Shown: in pieces, positions 17,794 to 26,983 of the stretch | Layout of the letters: every line of letters begins with the position of its first letter | How positions within the stretch are numbered: position 1 is the stretch's first letter | DNA from: Caulobacteraceae bacterium | Lineage (GTDB): Bacteria; Pseudomonadota; Alphaproteobacteria; Caulobacterales; Caulobacteraceae | Direction of reading: 5' to 3' | DNA length: 42,610 nucleotides | NCBI GenBank assembly: GCA_947378235.1 | Contig: CANCJE010000008.1 | Location: 1 to 42,610, forward strand | Notes under the pieces: model-generated | Databases searched by the model: none | The model's input: the letters and a program-made list of their open reading frames with translations, nothing else | Told to the model about the DNA's origin: nothing | Position numbers and translations under genes: made by a program

Positions 17794-18267
17794 TCATTCG
17801 CGCTCGGAAGGCTGCAATTTTCGCAAAAGCGCCTGCTCTTCAGGGGTCAGTTCGGCAACGGTCATCTCATTCGTGCGATCCGCCCGCATGCTCTGACGAA
17901 TAAAGACCGCGATCAATCCCAGAAAGACAATGGCAAAGGGCGTGACCCAAAGGGCGGCATTGGTTAGGCTGAAGGCGGGCTTGAGCATGACATATTCGCC
18001 ATAGCGCTGGACCAGATAGGTGCGAACTTCCGCGTCCGAACGACCCGCCGCCACCTCTTCACGTACGATCTTGCGCAGGTCAGCGGCCAGATCGGCTTGC
18101 GAATCGTCGATCGACTCATTTTGGCAGACCATGCAGCGGATCTGCGGAAACAGGGCCTTGGCCCGAGCCTCTAGGACCGGATCGGGCAGACGCTCCGACG
18201 GGTCGGCTGCCGCCCCCATGCTGAGCACGGCAACCAAGAGCCATCCCAAAAGGCCAAGCCGGTTCAT
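17794..18267 (-). CDS. ccmH: cytochrome c maturation protein CcmH (CycL)
   Basis: A 157-residue membrane-anchored thiol protein that reduces the apocytochrome CXXCH motif for heme ligation. It has a signal peptide (about 1-21), the hallmark IRCMVCQNESIDDSQADLA with the active-site cysteine pair at about 44 and 47, and a C-terminal transmembrane helix at about 103-125. It overlaps the ccmF stop by four bases (18264-18267), so it is translationally coupled. It is the last gene of the ccm operon. Confidence 0.95.
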   Translation of the reverse strand: MNRLGLLGWLLVAVLSMGAAADPSERLPDPVLEARAKALFPQIRCMVCQNESIDDSQADLAADLRKIVREEVAAGRSDAEVRTYLVQRYGEYVMLKPAFSLTNAALWVTPFAIVFLGLIAVFIRQSMRADRTNEMTVAELTPEEQALLRKLQPSERE

Positions 18268-20261
18268 TCGGCGGGCACCGGAACAGCCACAGTCTCAGCG
18301 GCGCGGCGCGGGGCGGCGAAGCGAAGACGGCGATCGGACAGGGACACCGCCCCACCCAAGGCCATCAAGAGCGGGCCGAGGAAAATCAGACGCGCGAGTG
18401 GGTTCCAATAGGCTCGCACCAACCAGGCCGGTTGGCCTTCAGTGCCCGCGCGGCGCTCGCCCATCACCAGATAGACATCGTCCAAACCTTCGAGGCAAAG
18501 GGCGACCTCTGAGGTGGTCTGGCTATTGGCCGGATAGAAGCGGCGCTCGGGCATGGCGTCGCAAACGAGCTTGCCGTTCTTGGTCACAGTGACCAAACCG
18601 CGCTCGGCAATATAGTTGGGGCCGTTGGCGGCCACGACATCGCCCAGATGGACCTGATAGGTCCCCACCGTAATCGACTGGTTGACACTCAAGGCTTGAG
18701 CGGCCTCGATCTTCCATGCGGTCTCAAAACAGGCTCCGAGCGCGAAAATACCTAGGCCGGCATGGGCCAGGCTCATGCCCCACGCCCCACGGGGAAGCCC
18801 GCCAAGACGGCGGCGCACCTCAGCTGGGTTGGCCCGGCCAAGATGGATGCGCTCAGCAATCTCGACCAACACGCCAACGATCAGCCAGACGCCAAGGGCC
18901 ATCCCGACAGCGGCCGCAACATGGGTTGGCTTTTGGATCCAAAGGACCAAGAGGCCGACCGCGACTGCAACCCCTGCCGCCGCCCAGAGGCGCTGCAAGG
19001 CCCCCAGACCATCACCGCGTTTCCAACTGAGCAGGGGGCCGATGGGTAGGACCAGAAAGGCGAGGCCCATGAGGGGGGCGAAGGTGAGGTTGAAATAGGG
19101 CGTCCCCACTGAGAGGCTTTGACCGGTCAGGGCCTCCTTTATCAGCGGATAGAGGGTGCCCAAAAGCACGGTCACGGTCGCTGCCGACAGGACCAGATTA
19201 TTGATCACCAGTGCCCCTTCACGACTGATCGGGGCAAAGAGCCCTCCGGGGGCCAGTTTAGGGGCGCGCCACGCGAAGAGGCCGAAACCTGCTCCGGCGG
19301 CAATGCCAAGGATCGTTAGAAGAAGGATGCCGCGCTTGGGATCGACAGCAAAGGCATGGACTGAGGTTAGCACGCCCGAGCGAACCAAGAACGCGCCCAA
19401 CATTGAAAAGGTAAAGGCACTCAGCGCCAAAAAGACCGTCCAACCCGGCAGAGCGCCGCGCTTTTCAGTTACGACGGCAGAATGGAGCAGAGCCGTGCCG
19501 ATCAGCCACGGCATGAAGCTGGCATTCTCGACCGGATCCCAGAACCACCAACCGCCCCAGCCAAGCTCATAATAGGCCCAAAAGGCCCCCAAGGTGATCC
19601 CGACGGTCAAGAGGCTCCAAGCGGCCAAGCTCCAAGGCCTGACCCACCGGGCCCATGCCGCATCGACCCGCCCCTCAATGAGCGCAGCAATGGCGAAGGA
19701 AAAGACAATTGAAAAACCCACATAGCCGCCATAGAGGAACGGCGGATGGAAGGCCAAGGCCGGGTCTTGCAGCAACGGATTGAGCGAGCGACCCTCAACT
19801 GGGGGCTGGAGCAGGCGAACAAAAGGATTGGAGGCAAAGACCGTATAGGCCAAGAACAACACGCCCAAGCTACCTTGGCTGGCCACCACGACTGATTTCA
19901 TGGCGGCGGGCAGGCCGCGCGCCAGCAGGGCGACAATGGCTCCGAAACCAGTCAGGGCCAAACACCAGAGCAGCATCGAGCCCTCATGGCTGCCCCAAAC
20001 CCCGGCGACCTTATAGAGCATCGGCTTGGCCGAATGGGAGTTGGCCGCGACATTGGCGACCGAGAAGTCAGAGGTGACAAAAGCGTACATCAGGGATGCA
20101 AAGGCGATCAGCACCATCAAGAATGCCGCACCCGCCGCCCCCTCACCGGCCCCATAGAACACCGCCGAACGTCGGACTCGCCCGATCACGGACAGACCCA
20201 CCTGCGCCGTCGATAGGATCAGCGAGAGGATGAGGCAAAAGGCACCGATCTCAACTATCAT
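18264..20261 (-). CDS. ccmF: heme lyase CcmF (CycK)
   Basis: A 665-residue polytopic inner-membrane protein, the core of the heme ligation complex. The tryptophan-rich WWD heme-handling motif is present as GWGGWWFWDPVENASFMPW around residue 245. More than a dozen hydrophobic helices and a large periplasmic loop (about 500-610) agree with the family. It overlaps ccmE (20258-20261) and ccmH by four bases each. Conserved histidines such as the one in GSHEGSMLLW near residue 92 are present. Confidence 0.96.
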   Translation of the reverse strand: MIVEIGAFCLILSLILSTAQVGLSVIGRVRRSAVFYGAGEGAAGAAFLMVLIAFASLMYAFVTSDFSVANVAANSHSAKPMLYKVAGVWGSHEGSMLLWCLALTGFGAIVALLARGLPAAMKSVVVASQGSLGVLFLAYTVFASNPFVRLLQPPVEGRSLNPLLQDPALAFHPPFLYGGYVGFSIVFSFAIAALIEGRVDAAWARWVRPWSLAAWSLLTVGITLGAFWAYYELGWGGWWFWDPVENASFMPWLIGTALLHSAVVTEKRGALPGWTVFLALSAFTFSMLGAFLVRSGVLTSVHAFAVDPKRGILLLTILGIAAGAGFGLFAWRAPKLAPGGLFAPISREGALVINNLVLSAATVTVLLGTLYPLIKEALTGQSLSVGTPYFNLTFAPLMGLAFLVLPIGPLLSWKRGDGLGALQRLWAAAGVAVAVGLLVLWIQKPTHVAAAVGMALGVWLIVGVLVEIAERIHLGRANPAEVRRRLGGLPRGAWGMSLAHAGLGIFALGACFETAWKIEAAQALSVNQSITVGTYQVHLGDVVAANGPNYIAERGLVTVTKNGKLVCDAMPERRFYPANSQTTSEVALCLEGLDDVYLVMGERRAGTEGQPAWLVRAYWNPLARLIFLGPLLMALGGAVSLSDRRLRFAAPRRAAETVAVPVPAE

Positions 20262-20746
20262 CCCTTGGTCGCCCCCGTTGGCGCGGCCCTATCGGCATCG
20301 CCGCGCCATTCGCCCGACGCCTTCAGCGCCTTGGTCACTTCGCGGGGCATATATTTCTCATCATGCTTGGCCAGAACTTCGGTGGCGCGAAACTGACCGG
20401 AGGCCTCAAAAGTCCCCTTGGTCACGACCCCTTGGCCCTCGCGAAACAGATCCGGCAGATCGCCCTGATAGACCACCTTCTCTGAGGCGGCATGGTCCAT
20501 AATCACGAACTCAACCGAGCCGTCAGGATGTTTGGTTACACTGCCCTTGGCCACCAAGCCGCCCAGTTGAATGGTTTTGCCAGGCGCTAAATGAGCCGCC
20601 TGCGCCTGAGCTGGGGAATAGAACAATGACACGGCATCGCCCATGGCAAAGAAGGCGAGCGCCGCCGCCAGACTGAGGATCGGCGCGGCCACCGCTACCA
20701 CCAGCAATCTGCGCCGGGCTTTCTTCGATCTTGGCATCCAACCCAT
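20258..20746 (-). CDS. ccmE: periplasmic heme chaperone CcmE (CycJ)
   Basis: A 162-residue heme chaperone that carries heme covalently from CcmC to CcmF. It has a basic N-terminus (RSKKARRRL), one membrane anchor at about 14-36, an OB-fold domain with GGLVAKGSV, and the KHDEKYMPRE motif, where H128 binds heme and Y132 is the axial ligand. Start choice is uncertain: ATG 20746 or ATG 20737 fit; an in-frame upstream start would add about 26 residues before the basic segment, which is unlike the family. It sits 91 bases after ccmI. Confidence 0.93.
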   Translation of the reverse strand: MGWMPRSKKARRRLLVVAVAAPILSLAAALAFFAMGDAVSLFYSPAQAQAAHLAPGKTIQLGGLVAKGSVTKHPDGSVEFVIMDHAASEKVVYQGDLPDLFREGQGVVTKGTFEASGQFRATEVLAKHDEKYMPREVTKALKASGEWRGDADRAAPTGATKG

Positions 20747-20837
20747 GGGTCTTTTCACTCTAAAGCGGCTGCTTGGATGTCTGTTAGATAGGGCGGGGTC
20801 ATGCTGAGCCCAAGCGCTCACCACAAACTGTCAGGTC

Positions 20838-21941
20838 TTATTTCGACAGGGGCTTGGCACTGTCTTCGATGGTTTTCAACAGGTCCGGTCGATCCTTGTA
20901 GAGACGCCGCGCCTCAGCGAGCGCCTTGGCCTGGGCCTCTGTCTCTCCAAGCACGCCATAGGACCGCACCAAACGCGCCCAGCCTGCAGGATCGTCGGGC
21001 GAGGCCTTGAGGCGAGCGGCAAGGCCATTGACCATGCTGCGAATAAAAGCGGCCTGATCCGCTCCGCCGGTTGGAACCTCGACGGCGGCGGGTTTGGGCA
21101 GGCCGCCATTTTTGGTGACCTCAGCGATTTCAGCTCGCAGGCCGCCGGTGCGCTCGTCCCCAGAAGGCAAACCAGCCAAGACACTGTTCCAAATCTGCAG
21201 CCCTTGGGCCACATCACCCTTGGCCATCAGGGCCCGGCCCACATGGTAACGTGCAGACGGATCGGTGGGGTCTAGGGCTAGGGCCTCATTGAAGGCCCGC
21301 AAAGCGTCGGGGCTGATGTCCCCTTTTGACTGGATCACCAAGGTCTCGCCCAACAGGGTCTTGAGATCGGCTCTGTTCGGGGCCAAGCGGGCTGCGGTCT
21401 CAAGATTGCGAATGGCGCTGGTCTCATCGCCGACTGCCGCCTGCACCCGAGCAAGGAACATCAGGGGTTGGGGGTCTTTCGGCCGCTCGGCAACGACCGC
21501 CTGTAAGACGGCGACCAACTCAAGCGGGGCCAAGGTCGCTGGATCAACCTTGCGCCAGGTTGCGAGGCGGCTGGCGAAGGACTGGTCTGGCACGCCCGGC
21601 GCACCGATGAAACCGTAAGCTGCAACCGCGAGCAGCGGCAGAACCGCCGCGACGATGAAAACCATTCGGCGTGCCAAAGGCGTGGCACTCACGGGTTTCG
21701 CGGCCTGATCGGCTGCACCGAGCAATCGCCGTGCGGCTTCGGTCTTTGCTGAACGATAGTCTTCGTCGGTCAGCAAACCCCGGTCGGCTAGGTCATCCAT
21801 CTCACGAAGTTGGCGGCGATAGACATCAAGGCTGGGATCTTCTGCGCCTGCAGCTTGAGCTTCCAAACGCGCGGCGCGGCTGACCACGAAATAGGATGCG
21901 GCAGCGGACAGAAGGGCAGCGGTGATCCAAAATCCGATCAT
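20838..21941 (-). CDS. ccmI: cytochrome c maturation protein CcmI (CycH)
   Basis: A 367-residue apocytochrome chaperone. Two transmembrane helices (about 2-21 and 92-113) flank a short cytoplasmic leucine-zipper-like segment with VYRRQLREMDDL; the C-terminal periplasmic part holds TPR repeats (about 130-360, with PTDPSARYHVGRALMAKGD as one unit). It is first of the ccmI-ccmE-ccmF-ccmH operon. The ccmABCD transporter genes are not in the window. Confidence 0.93.
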   Translation of the reverse strand: MIGFWITAALLSAAASYFVVSRAARLEAQAAGAEDPSLDVYRRQLREMDDLADRGLLTDEDYRSAKTEAARRLLGAADQAAKPVSATPLARRMVFIVAAVLPLLAVAAYGFIGAPGVPDQSFASRLATWRKVDPATLAPLELVAVLQAVVAERPKDPQPLMFLARVQAAVGDETSAIRNLETAARLAPNRADLKTLLGETLVIQSKGDISPDALRAFNEALALDPTDPSARYHVGRALMAKGDVAQGLQIWNSVLAGLPSGDERTGGLRAEIAEVTKNGGLPKPAAVEVPTGGADQAAFIRSMVNGLAARLKASPDDPAGWARLVRSYGVLGETEAQAKALAEARRLYKDRPDLLKTIEDSAKPLSK

Positions 21942-21962
21942 CCCAAATCCCTAGCTGATCTT

Positions 21963-21977
21963 GTCGCCTTAGGCGAC
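21963..21977 (-). terminator. short hairpin between the unknown gene and ccmI
   Basis: GTCGCC (21963-21968) and GGCGAC (21972-21977) pair perfectly around a 3-base loop in the 53-base gap between the 448-residue protein gene (stop 21995) and ccmI (start 21941). No T tract follows on the minus strand. Weak terminator candidate; the loop is at the lower size limit. Confidence 0.35.
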
Positions 21978-21994
21978 CCCCAAGGGCTGCGTCA

Positions 21995-23341
21995 TCAACG
22001 CCGTGTTGCGATAATGGCCCGGCGCCGGAGTTGTTCCGCGGTCGCCTCATCATGAACCAAGGCGACATATTTCGCCGTTGCGTAGATTCGCTCGCGAACC
22101 GCCTCGGTCGAGACGTTGAAGTCGGTCAAGAGCGCGACGGCACCCTTGGCGTAATATTCAAGAAACTCTTGGACTTCGGTAAGAACACGCGTGCGCAAGA
22201 CTCCGATGCCGCTGACACTGGCGATCGACCGCACCGCGGCCATGAACACTAAAATCGCTTCAAGCTGGGCCTCAGCAACCGGTTCGGGGGCAACATCGAC
22301 ATTAGGGGTACGGTTCAAGGCTCGCGTATTTTTGGCGGCGGCAGCAATAGGGAGCGCTCTGGGCAACAGGCCATCGATCTGATTGAGCAGAGCCTCGGCC
22401 GCGTTGGTTAGATCACGCTTGGACCGCGCAATCCTGCGCCCCCATGGCCCATTTTTACCCAGAACGATGTGGTCTTCAAAGTTGGTCGTGATGGCAATGA
22501 TCGTCTTTGCCGCTGAGGCTAATGCATTTCCGGCGCTGTGTCCTTCGTCAAGGTTCGTCTCACCGATGGTCTCGACCAGCGTCTCGACCTGCCCGAGCAG
22601 AAGCTCACCAAACAGGGCCATATCTGTATTGGCTACAAACTGGTCTGTAGGACGGTCCAACGCCGAAGAGATAATCCGCATTATGGCCCAAGGCGGATCT
22701 AGGTTTGTATAGATGACTTCAAACAACCGCGCGGGACCATCCGCGGCTAAATTTGTCGCATCGCGATAGGCCAACCGCACGGACAGGGCATCATCCGCAT
22801 TCATGCGCGACACCCAAAGCGGCAACTCTAACAGGACGTCGCGCAGCAAGGCAGACATCTTAAGAAAACCAACCAGGTCGCGCACCCCTGTGGGCGAGGC
22901 CTTATTGAGGCATTCAATTACCGGTGCGAACGCTGGATCATTGTCTTGCAGACCATGGATAGCCTCGTCGCAGGCCTGATTGAAAATATAGGGGAGCAGA
23001 TCCTCGCTTTCCCATCGTGAGGCCATGTCCCGTGCCTGCACCATCAGTTTAGGTGCGCGGTCGACCAAGGCGTTCCATAGCAGGGTGGGAAGGACAAAGG
23101 GGAAGCGGCTTTGGGTCTTACCGGGTTGATTCTTAGTACAGAGGCTCAGAAAGGGACTAAAGACGATAGACCGAACCTTGCGGTCCTTCATCTCGATCAT
23201 CACAAGGTCGCGCACGTCGGCCATGGTGTGCTCGCCCATCTGGGCTGAAAGCACGGAAGTCAGTTGCCCAAGGCCCGCATCAGGGACCGTTTGAACAATC
23301 GACCTTACGATCTTGCCCTGACTTTCTGTGAGGCCCGGCAT
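21995..23341 (-). CDS. conserved-looking hypothetical protein, 448 residues, helical
   Basis: I do not recognise this protein. It has no signal peptide and no clear membrane segment. The predicted make-up is almost all helix, with repeated hydrophobic/charged patterns from residue 1 to the end, and a short arginine-rich patch (GRRIARSKRD) near residue 300. It has no visible Walker, zinc or catalytic motif. Its composition is somewhat less GC-rich than neighbours but its codon pattern looks coding. ATG 23341 has AGGGA seven or eight bases upstream. The 119-base upstream gap is AT-rich and contains a TTGACT hexamer (23381-23386, minus strand) that might be a -35 box. Confidence 0.6.
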   Translation of the reverse strand: MPGLTESQGKIVRSIVQTVPDAGLGQLTSVLSAQMGEHTMADVRDLVMIEMKDRKVRSIVFSPFLSLCTKNQPGKTQSRFPFVLPTLLWNALVDRAPKLMVQARDMASRWESEDLLPYIFNQACDEAIHGLQDNDPAFAPVIECLNKASPTGVRDLVGFLKMSALLRDVLLELPLWVSRMNADDALSVRLAYRDATNLAADGPARLFEVIYTNLDPPWAIMRIISSALDRPTDQFVANTDMALFGELLLGQVETLVETIGETNLDEGHSAGNALASAAKTIIAITTNFEDHIVLGKNGPWGRRIARSKRDLTNAAEALLNQIDGLLPRALPIAAAAKNTRALNRTPNVDVAPEPVAEAQLEAILVFMAAVRSIASVSGIGVLRTRVLTEVQEFLEYYAKGAVALLTDFNVSTEAVRERIYATAKYVALVHDEATAEQLRRRAIIATRR

Positions 23342-23460
23342 CCGATTTCCCTGCGCTAGGGGCTAGGTTGCCCTCAGCAAGTCAACATCACTAATGACAG
23401 ATTTACTGCGAAGTTCGTTAATTACCAGATAATATCAATAATTATTAAAATAGGTCGAGC

Positions 23461-24846
23461 CTAGGTCGAAGCGGGAAGCTCAAGAACCACCCCCAATCCG
23501 TTCAAATTCGACGAAAAGAGCGTCATGGATCCGCCGTAAGCGCGCGACAGTTCATCAACAATAGATAGACCAAGCCCTGAACCTGGTGAGGTTTCGTCAA
23601 GCCTTACACCACGCTTTAACATCTCATTTTGGCGATCTACTGGAAGGCCTGAGCCATTATCTTCGACGACAAACTTGAGACGCTCGCCATGGTCTGAGCG
23701 GCAACTGACTCGAACGTAACCACGGCTCCATTTACAGGCATTTTCGAGAAGATTACCGACCATCTCCATCAAATCTTGCCGCTCACCGAGAAAAGCGAGT
23801 TCGGGCGGACAAACCCAGTCAATCTCAACCTTCTCACGACTGTAAATCTTTTCAAGTGTGCGGGCCAATTCATCAACGACCGGTTCGACAAGGGTGCGCG
23901 CGCCGCTGCCTTGCGAGCGCGCAGCAGCCCGTGCGCGGCGAAGATGGTGCTCAACCTGCTCACGCATGGTGTCAGCTTGTCTTTGGACGAGATCGGCCAA
24001 GGGTCCGGGAAACTGTTCGGCTTCGGCTTGGATGACAGAAAGCGGTGTCTTTAAGGCATGGGCCAGATTGCCGACATGGGTTCGTTGGCGCTCTACAACC
24101 TCTTGATTGTGAGCCAAAAGACCATTCAGTTCATCGGCGACCGGCGACAATTCGGTCGGATAGTCCTTGGCCAGACGATCTGACTTCCCAGCACGGATCT
24201 CGGCAATTTCCCCTCGCAGCTCAAACAGGGGCCGTAAGCCGATCCGAACCTGCAGCACCACCGCCGCGATCAACCCAATACCGAGGAGTAAAAGTGCAGC
24301 AAGGGTCACCACGGCAAAGCGCCTCGCATCCCTATCGACTGGCGAGCGATCCTCTGCGGCAAGGAACACCACCGGCACGGTCCGTCCCGGTAGGCGGGAC
24401 AGCAGGCCACCGAGGCGCAAGGCCTCTCCATCTGGGCCCCGCGTGTCATCATAGACCACCGCTCCGGGGCTCTTCTGCAGGCGGGCCAAGAACCCATCGG
24501 GGACCTTTAACTCGGCATCAAACAGGCTCCTTGAGCGGATCAGGGCGGTTAGGCGACCACCAGTGCGCGGCTCTGCGACCTGCCAATAGCGGCCGGAATA
24601 GGCCCGCAATGACCGAACATCGGTAATGGGCGGCGCATCGACGCGGCCATCAGCCTCAACGCTAGATCCCGAATAGAGCCCCTGAACCACATCATTGAGG
24701 CCCTGATCAAAGCGGCTGAGGGCCGCTTGCTGGAACAGGGCGGTCAGGACCAATCCTGTCACCACCAGCGCTGCCAAGCTCCAGACCGACGCGAGCAGCA
24801 CCAATCGGCGGACCAGAGAGGGGCGGCGCTGCGTGCCCAAGCTCAC
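23461..24846 (-). CDS. PhoQ-like membrane sensor histidine kinase
   Basis: A 461-residue sensor kinase with two membrane helices (about 13-37 and 178-200) around a periplasmic domain of about 140 residues, a short linker, and the H box LAHALKTPLSVI with H263. N (GNLLENACKWSRG), G1 (EDNGSGLPVD) and G2 (GSGLGLSIVDELSRAYGG) boxes are intact. It starts with GTG 24846, five bases after the response regulator stop. Its order after a PepSY protein and an OmpR-type regulator resembles PhoPQ-type systems with a PepSY partner. Confidence 0.93.
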   Translation of the reverse strand: MSLGTQRRPSLVRRLVLLASVWSLAALVVTGLVLTALFQQAALSRFDQGLNDVVQGLYSGSSVEADGRVDAPPITDVRSLRAYSGRYWQVAEPRTGGRLTALIRSRSLFDAELKVPDGFLARLQKSPGAVVYDDTRGPDGEALRLGGLLSRLPGRTVPVVFLAAEDRSPVDRDARRFAVVTLAALLLLGIGLIAAVVLQVRIGLRPLFELRGEIAEIRAGKSDRLAKDYPTELSPVADELNGLLAHNQEVVERQRTHVGNLAHALKTPLSVIQAEAEQFPGPLADLVQRQADTMREQVEHHLRRARAAARSQGSGARTLVEPVVDELARTLEKIYSREKVEIDWVCPPELAFLGERQDLMEMVGNLLENACKWSRGYVRVSCRSDHGERLKFVVEDNGSGLPVDRQNEMLKRGVRLDETSPGSGLGLSIVDELSRAYGGSMTLFSSNLNGLGVVLELPAST

Positions 24847-24851
24847 AGGCC

Positions 24852-25523
24852 CTAGGCCTCACCGGCGAGGGGAACGATACGATAGCCCAGCCCCCGGACC
24901 GTTTCGATCCGATCAGGTCCGATCTTCTTGCGCAGACGACCGATAAAGACCTCAATCGTGTTGGAATCTCGATCAAAATCTTGATCGTAAAGATGTTCGA
25001 CCAGTTCGGTGCGGCTGATCACCCGCCCCTGATGCATCAGGACATAGTGCAGCAGACGATATTCCAGCGAGGTCAGCCGCAAGGGCTCTCCATCCACCGA
25101 CGCCCGCGCCGCCCTTGGGTCGAGCCTCAGGCTCCCGCTTTGCAAGGTCGAGGTGGCGTGACCGGCTGTGCGCCGAAGCAGCGCTCGCAACCGTGCTAGA
25201 AGTTCCTCGGTGTGAAAGGGCTTGGTCAGATAATCATCGGCGCCGGCGTCGAAACCGGCCACCTTTTCGCTCCAAGCACTGCGCGCGGTCAGGATCAGGA
25301 CCGGCACGGCCATGCCCTCTCGGCGCCAGCGCTCGAGCACCGACACTCCATCGATCTTGGGCAGACCCAGATCGAGGATCACCGCATCATAGGGCTCATT
25401 GGCCCCCAGATAATGGGCCTCTTCCCCATCGGGCGCGTGGTCGACCACATAGCCCGCATCGGCAAGGGCCAGTTTCAACTGGCGCGACAGGTCCTTGTCA
25501 TCTTCGGCGAGCAAGATCCGCAT
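24852..25523 (-). CDS. OmpR-family response regulator (PhoP/QseB-like)
   Basis: A 223-residue regulator with a receiver domain (D51 in VILDLGLP, K101 in LTKPFHTEE) and a winged-helix DNA-binding domain ending in IETVRGLGYRIVPL. It starts with ATG 25523, three bases after the PepSY gene stop and five bases before the kinase, so the three genes form one unit. It likely activates its own operon, which is common for this subfamily; no direct-repeat box was clear upstream. Confidence 0.94.
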   Translation of the reverse strand: MRILLAEDDKDLSRQLKLALADAGYVVDHAPDGEEAHYLGANEPYDAVILDLGLPKIDGVSVLERWRREGMAVPVLILTARSAWSEKVAGFDAGADDYLTKPFHTEELLARLRALLRRTAGHATSTLQSGSLRLDPRAARASVDGEPLRLTSLEYRLLHYVLMHQGRVISRTELVEHLYDQDFDRDSNTIEVFIGRLRKKIGPDRIETVRGLGYRIVPLAGEA

Positions 25524-25526
25524 GGT

Positions 25527-25916
25527 CTATTCTCCATCAGCCCGAAGGATGGCACCGGTTTCTGCATCGACAATATAGTCAATCCGTCGACCGTCCTCCG
25601 CTGCCCAGCGCACGCGATAGACGGCGCGGCCGCCCGATTGTTCCAGACCCGCATCGAGGGGACGGCCCGGCGTGCGGCGGCGGATCTGTTCCATGACGCG
25701 GCCCAGCGGAATGGCGCGGCCAGACTGAACCGCCTCACGCGCCTCACCCTGCTGCTGACGCCAACCAGCCCCAAGCGAGTCTGGACCGGCCGCCGCAAAG
25801 ACCGCGCCGAGGACCCCATCGGCCAACCCTTGCGGACGGGCCAAGGCGGCGCCCGGCGGGATCGCGACGGCAGCGACCGCTAAAAGGACCAACAGAGGTG
25901 AAGACATCCGTTTCAT
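25527..25916 (-). CDS. secreted PepSY-domain protein
   Basis: A 129-residue exported protein with a signal peptide (about 1-26, cleavage near ALA|RPQ) and a C-terminal PepSY-like segment: a helix (IPLGRVMEQIRRRTPGR) followed by strands with YRVRWAAEDGRRIDYIVDAETGAIL. Such proteins often lie beside PhoPQ-type two-component genes and may modulate the sensor in the periplasm. First gene of the three-gene operon; 53 bases separate it from the dnaJ-like gene stop. Confidence 0.85.
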   Translation of the reverse strand: MKRMSSPLLVLLAVAAVAIPPGAALARPQGLADGVLGAVFAAAGPDSLGAGWRQQQGEAREAVQSGRAIPLGRVMEQIRRRTPGRPLDAGLEQSGGRAVYRVRWAAEDGRRIDYIVDAETGAILRADGE

Positions 25917-25969
25917 AAAAACGACCCTAAGCCCCGGTGGCTGAATAGGACCTGAATAGATCGCATCTT

Positions 25970-26905
25970 TTAACTGCGACGCTTAGCAGGCTGATAGGGC
26001 CGATCCTTGCGCCAAGCCTCGGCAAACCGTTCCAGTTCCGCGTCCGGCTTTTCAGGCAAGGTCACTACCAGCTTGGCCAGCAGGTCGCCGCGATTTCCGC
26101 GAACATCGGACAGGCCCCGGCCCTTGAGCCTGAGCAAGGCTCCTGAGTTGGACCCGCGCGGCACAGTGAGGGTCACCGGACCATCGGGCGTCTGGGCCTG
26201 AACCTTGGCGCCCAGAACCGCATCAGGAACGCTGACGGCGAGGTCCATCACCAGACCCTCGCCCTCGCGGCGAAAGAGGGGATGGGGCCGGATGGTCAGT
26301 TCGATTAGGGCATCGCCCGGTCCGCCGCGCCCAGCCGTGCCTTGGCCGCGCAACCGGATGGTCTGGCCATCTACAGCCCCCACCGGGATAGAGGCGTCGA
26401 TAGTCTTGCCATCGCCAAAGGCAATGCGCTTCTTGCCGCCAAAAATGGCATCTTCCAGATCGATGTCGAGCTTGGCGCGTACATCCGCGCCCTTGGAAGC
26501 AAAGGGCCCACCATTGCCGAAACCGCCGCCACCGTTGCCGCCGCGGCCACCGCGCGATCCAAACATATCGCCAAAGATGTCGTTTAGATCGACACCGTCA
26601 AACTGAGCCCCACCAAAGCCGCCGCCTGCTTGACCTCGAGCGCCCGGTCCGGCACCACCGCCGAAGCCGCGCATGGACTCGCGTCCATCAGCATCGATCT
26701 GACCCGCATCGAACTTCTTGCGCTTGGTCTCGTCGCCAATGATGTCAAAGGCGGCAGACACGCGCTTGAACCGCTCTTCCGAGGCCTTATTGCCGGGATT
26801 TTGGTCGGGGTGATGTTGCTTGGCGAGCTTGTGAAAGGCACGCCTGATCTCGCTCGTCGTGGCTGAGCGCGACACACCAAGTTCCAGATAGGGATCCTGC
26901 GCCAA
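25970..26905 (-). CDS. CbpA-like DnaJ-domain co-chaperone
   Basis: A 311-residue type II J-protein. The J domain (about 3-67) carries the HPD motif in KQHHPDQNPG; a Gly/Phe-rich linker (about 75-135) follows; the C-terminal substrate-binding domains hold GAVDGQTIRLRGQG and RGSNSGALLRLKGRG. There is no zinc-finger region, as in CbpA. The start is a TTG at 26905 with GAGG eight bases upstream; no earlier ATG is in frame near the J domain. It lies 78 bases after GTA g15 in the same direction with no clear terminator between, so read-through from the GTA is possible. Confidence 0.9.
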   Translation of the reverse strand: MAQDPYLELGVSRSATTSEIRRAFHKLAKQHHPDQNPGNKASEERFKRVSAAFDIIGDETKRKKFDAGQIDADGRESMRGFGGGAGPGARGQAGGGFGGAQFDGVDLNDIFGDMFGSRGGRGGNGGGGFGNGGPFASKGADVRAKLDIDLEDAIFGGKKRIAFGDGKTIDASIPVGAVDGQTIRLRGQGTAGRGGPGDALIELTIRPHPLFRREGEGLVMDLAVSVPDAVLGAKVQAQTPDGPVTLTVPRGSNSGALLRLKGRGLSDVRGNRGDLLAKLVVTLPEKPDAELERFAEAWRKDRPYQPAKRRS

Positions 26906-26983
26906 GGGAAAGGCCTCGATTCAACAAAACTGCTTGCCTCAGTTAAGCCATTCCCGGCCATGCGCAAGTCATTAGTGATAAAT

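Noticed and set aside
23387..26979. Shared 12-base ATCACTAATGAC (23387-23398) and its complement at 26968-26979, upstream of two genes
   Set aside because: A 12-base match between two AT-rich gaps is expected by chance in a window of this size, and the copies are oriented differently relative to the genes.
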